Of a DNA stretch of 30,202 nt, positions 28,237 through 30,202 are shown piece by piece. The translations under genes were made by a program, and so were the position numbers. How positions within the stretch are numbered: position 1 is the stretch's first letter; every line of letters begins with the position of its first letter. The notes beneath the pieces were generated by a model. That model was given only the letters and a program-made list of their open reading frames with translations. It had not been told where the DNA came from and made no database searches. This stretch comes from Chara braunii. Its lineage: Eukaryota; Streptophyta; Charophyceae; Charales; Characeae. The stretch is taken from assembly GCA_003427395.1 (NCBI GenBank), contig BFEA01000322.1:1342071-1372272 (forward strand), written 5' to 3'.

Positions 28237-28776
28237 CAACAACTCATGAACGCCTTGGGTCCAAACTGACTATGTCTTAGGTAGATACCCTGAAACAAAC
28301 GGAGAGACTGAGCAAATGAATGAAGTACTACAACAAGTTCTACGTAGTTATATCCAGACAGATCAGATTGAATAGGATGAACATCTGACCAAGGTCGCTA
28401 GTGCTTGCAACAATTCTGTGCATTTGGCAACAGCTAAAACACCCACTGAACTGCATTTGGGTTGGCGCCCTCATAGACCCGTTGACTGTCTGAACCCTAA
28501 TCAAATGCAAAGGCTTCCTTCAGGAACTGGAAAATTCGTTGTGCAATAAGAGAAGGACTTAGGAAAAGTCAGGGAAAATATTATAACAACACAACATTAG
28601 ATGATTGAGCAAGATAATAAGCACCACAAACCTTCGCAGTTTACTGTAGGATATTTGGTTCGGGTAAAGTCTAAGGAGTTTTTTCAAGAGGAAAACATCT
28701 CGCACAAGTTATTGTAGACATATAGGGGCCATCGCAAATACTTGACGCGATTGGTGACGTAAATGATCTTTTTTAT
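28237..28776 (+). pseudogene. Gy4 integrase C-terminal half, heavily decayed
   Basis: Readable pieces in more than one frame: YPETNGETEQMNEVLQQVLR near 28297-28350, TPTELHLGWRPHRPVDCLNP near 28440-28500, and a degraded HHKPSQFTVGYLVRVKSKEF-like stretch near 28620-28685. Many stop codons (TAG, TAA, TGA) interrupt it. Confidence 0.7.
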
Positions 28777-29105
28777 GTGGTTGAGATTCCTCCACATTTG
28801 CACACGTACTCGGTGTTTCATGCTTCCAAGTTGCTCCCTTGTGTTAGTGATGATCTGTTTCCGTCGTGGAGATCTATGATTCCTCCTGATATGGATGAAA
28901 GTATGACGTGGACCGCATTATTGTTGAGGATGTTTATAGATTCGGACACAGGGGTAGGCCCCAACATCCGTATAAAGTCAGATTCGCTTATAAAGAGCCC
29001 TTGAAAGATCGTTGGTTCACAAGAGATGAGTTGATTGAAACAACAACGCACATAGTGTCTTACTATGAGAAAGTTGGATGGGGAATCAACATAGTTGATA
29101 GGTAA
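28777..29105 (+). pseudogene. Gy4 pol C-terminus with chromodomain-like region
   Basis: Two overlapping frames: VEIPPHLHTYSVFHASKLLP then SWRSMIPPDMDES (frame from 28777), and, after a frameshift near 28905, MDRIIVEDVYRFGHRGRPQH, PYKVRFAYKEPLKDRWFTRD and ELIETTTHIVSYYEK (frame from 28908). They match Gy3 14017-14310 throughout. The frame ends at a TAA about 45 bp before the LTR. Confidence 0.88.
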
Positions 29106-29150
29106 AGACTGTAACTTTCTTAGAGGATCTCAAAATTAGGCCAGCGAGAT

Positions 29151-29169
29151 TGAAAGGCATTCCATGATG
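29151..29169 (+). repeat. Start of Gy4 3' LTR (rest unresolved)
   Basis: TGAAAGGCATTCCATGATG follows a purine-containing stretch (GGCCAGCGAGAT) aligned with GGACGGCGGGAG of Gy3. The first bases agree with the LTR starts of Gy2 (TGAAAGG) and Gy3 (TGAAACGG). Beyond this I could not match the LTR bodies by eye, so its extent is unknown; other sequence may be inserted within it. Confidence 0.55.
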
Positions 29170-29300
29170 TTGACCCCAAATTCGAATCTCGGGGTCAAGT
29201 TCCCAGGCTAAAAGAGGCCGCCAGTTTCATAATGGTTAAGTCGGGTGTCTCAGAGGTTAAGTCCAACAGACACCCGGTCAATAGTCCCATCCCAGGTGCT
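29170..29300. repeat. Two strong hairpins, possibly tRNA-related
   Basis: Hairpin 1 (29170-29198): 8-bp arms TTGACCCC/GGGGTCAA, with a 13-nt loop containing TTCGAAT, the sequence of a tRNA T-loop. Hairpin 2 (29242-29276): 9-bp arms CGGGTGTCT/AGACACCCG, with a 17-nt loop. GGTTAAGTC occurs twice (29234, 29255). The setting TTTCATAATGGTTAAGTC...GGTGCTCGAACC is loosely tRNA-like. It may be a SINE remnant; no intact tRNA can be folded by eye. Confidence 0.55.
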
Positions 29301-30121
29301 CGAACCGACTAGGACCGATTTACGCATGTGCTCTTTGGTTGTCGACCACGTGCGGCCGTCTGTGACAAACGTCAATCGTTGATTCTTTTCCGTATCGAGT
29401 ACTAGGGTCGATTGTCTTCATTTTCGTGGAGGTAGCTGCCCTTCGACCAATAAAAGATTTTTTAAATTATTTGTTGGCCATTTAGTTTGTCGTTTGCGTT
29501 GGTGGAAAACTTCAATTCTATGGTTTTCGAAGAGGGGGGGGCGTTTTTGAAACTTCGCCCCGTGATTTTTTTTATGTGCAGAAATAAAGAATATCAAGAT
29601 TTATGTGGAAGTGTGGATCGTGTGTGTGCACTGACAGTTCAACGTTCCATTGCAGATGGCGTCATTGTAGTAAATTGTCCCATTGCAAGAGCGGGTGTAT
29701 GTTCTCAAACATTAGGTATAAGTACGTTGGCGTTGTCCGGCCTTAGTCTCGTTTATGGGACACATACACTCCCCTTCGTGTAGACCCAACAACATAATAC
29801 TTGCAGATGCACAGGCTGTACTATCATGATGTCGATGTCAGACTGAATTTTTTTCCCCTCTTTGGGTCATTTTCTTTGCATTCTTGTAAATGGAAAAAAA
29901 CATTCTTTATGTGTTCTTAAACCACCAGTACTTGACCCAGTTATTGGCTGCGGGGCTTCCCCGTTAACGCGCCGCGTTGACAGGGGGTCGCCCAAGTGCA
30001 AGCCCGATCGCTGCACCAAGGCCGGGCTCCGTCGTTTCGGGGATGACACACATCTTGAAAGCAAAAAAAGGAAAAAAGTAAACGACGGAGAAAACGAAGA
30101 AAATAAAAATTGAAGAAAAAA

Positions 30122-30126
<5 letters not shown>
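29301..30126. other. Unassigned region before the terminal microsatellite
   Basis: No gene is recognised. A 98-codon plus frame (29487-29783) shows no family motif. An inverted repeat GTTAACGCG/CGCGTTGAC (one wobble) lies near 29962-29980. The right end (30061-30126) is A-rich. Confidence 0.4.

Positions 30127-30202
<76 letters not shown>
30127..30202. repeat. (GA)n microsatellite at window end
   Basis: 76 bp of GA up to the last base of the window; the true length is unknown. The sequence probably ends here because assembly failed in the repeat. Confidence 0.97.

Larger units (their letters stand above)
25690..29150 (+). mobile_element. Gy4: decayed Ty3/gypsy chromovirus
   Basis: Plus-strand order: protease, RT, RNase H, integrase, chromodomain, LTR start at 29151. 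It is collinear with Gy2 and Gy3 and shares their chromodomain end, purine stretch and TGAAA LTR start. Numerous stops and frameshifts break it. No gag, 5' LTR or primer site is recognisable upstream. Confidence 0.9.

Noticed and set aside
29487-29783. A 98-codon plus-strand open frame
   Set aside because: No recognisable domain; the chance of such a frame in 30 kb is high.

Overview
This window is a gene-poor, repeat-dense stretch of a eukaryotic nuclear genome. I see no operons, no Shine-Dalgarno-led genes and no convincing host gene. It holds the decayed remains of four Ty3/gypsy retrotransposons of the chromodomain-bearing (chromovirus) type, long microsatellites, a nested DNA-transposon-like insertion, tRNA-like (SINE-like) sequence and a block of repeated hairpins. 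The organism is probably a large-genome member of the plant/green lineage. That rests only on the retroelement style and on a recurring TTTCGGCAGAGCTCCC-like motif that I associate, from memory, with plant repeats; it is not proven.

Layout. 1-1095: no recognisable gene, some palindromes. 1096-4914 (+): Gy1, a 5'-truncated gypsy pol (RT, RNase H, integrase, chromodomain; one frameshift), then a polypurine tract and a ~1.37-kb LTR. 4915-5985: nothing recognisable. ~5985-12366 (-): Gy2, a heavily mutated gypsy element whose LTR carries a long CT tract, with CA and CT tracts at its outer side. Gy2 is split inside RT by a 2.4-kb insertion (9245-11642) flanked by a 10-bp target duplication. Inside that insertion the assembly itself is suspect: an Illumina Nextera mate-pair junction adapter (9825-9860), then an exact second copy of the Gy1 LTR (9858-11166), then an N and 13 G. 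12367-13250: unassigned. ~13251-15597 (-): Gy3, with a long open RT-RNase H frame but the integrase deleted. 15598-17054: two families of imperfect repeats, each unit folding into a hairpin with a conserved loop and changing, mutually complementary stems. This is the most unusual native structure in the window. 17055-24824: mostly unassigned, AT-rich and low-complexity, with scattered hairpins and a CA microsatellite. 24825-25034 (-): tRNA-related SINE-like unit. ~25690-29150 (+): Gy4, another decayed gypsy pol, with its LTR starting at 29151. 29170-29300: two strong hairpins. 30127-30202: GA microsatellite running off the end.

How the parts relate. Gy2, Gy3 and Gy4 belong to one lineage: their proteins match block for block and they share the same chromodomain end, purine tract and LTR start (TGAAA). 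Gy1 is a different lineage with an LTR starting TGTAATGACC. None has a recognisable gag, none has both LTRs, and each has at least one inactivating lesion, so nothing here looks autonomously active. The main results are the adapter-marked misassembly, the nested insertion and the hairpin arrays.
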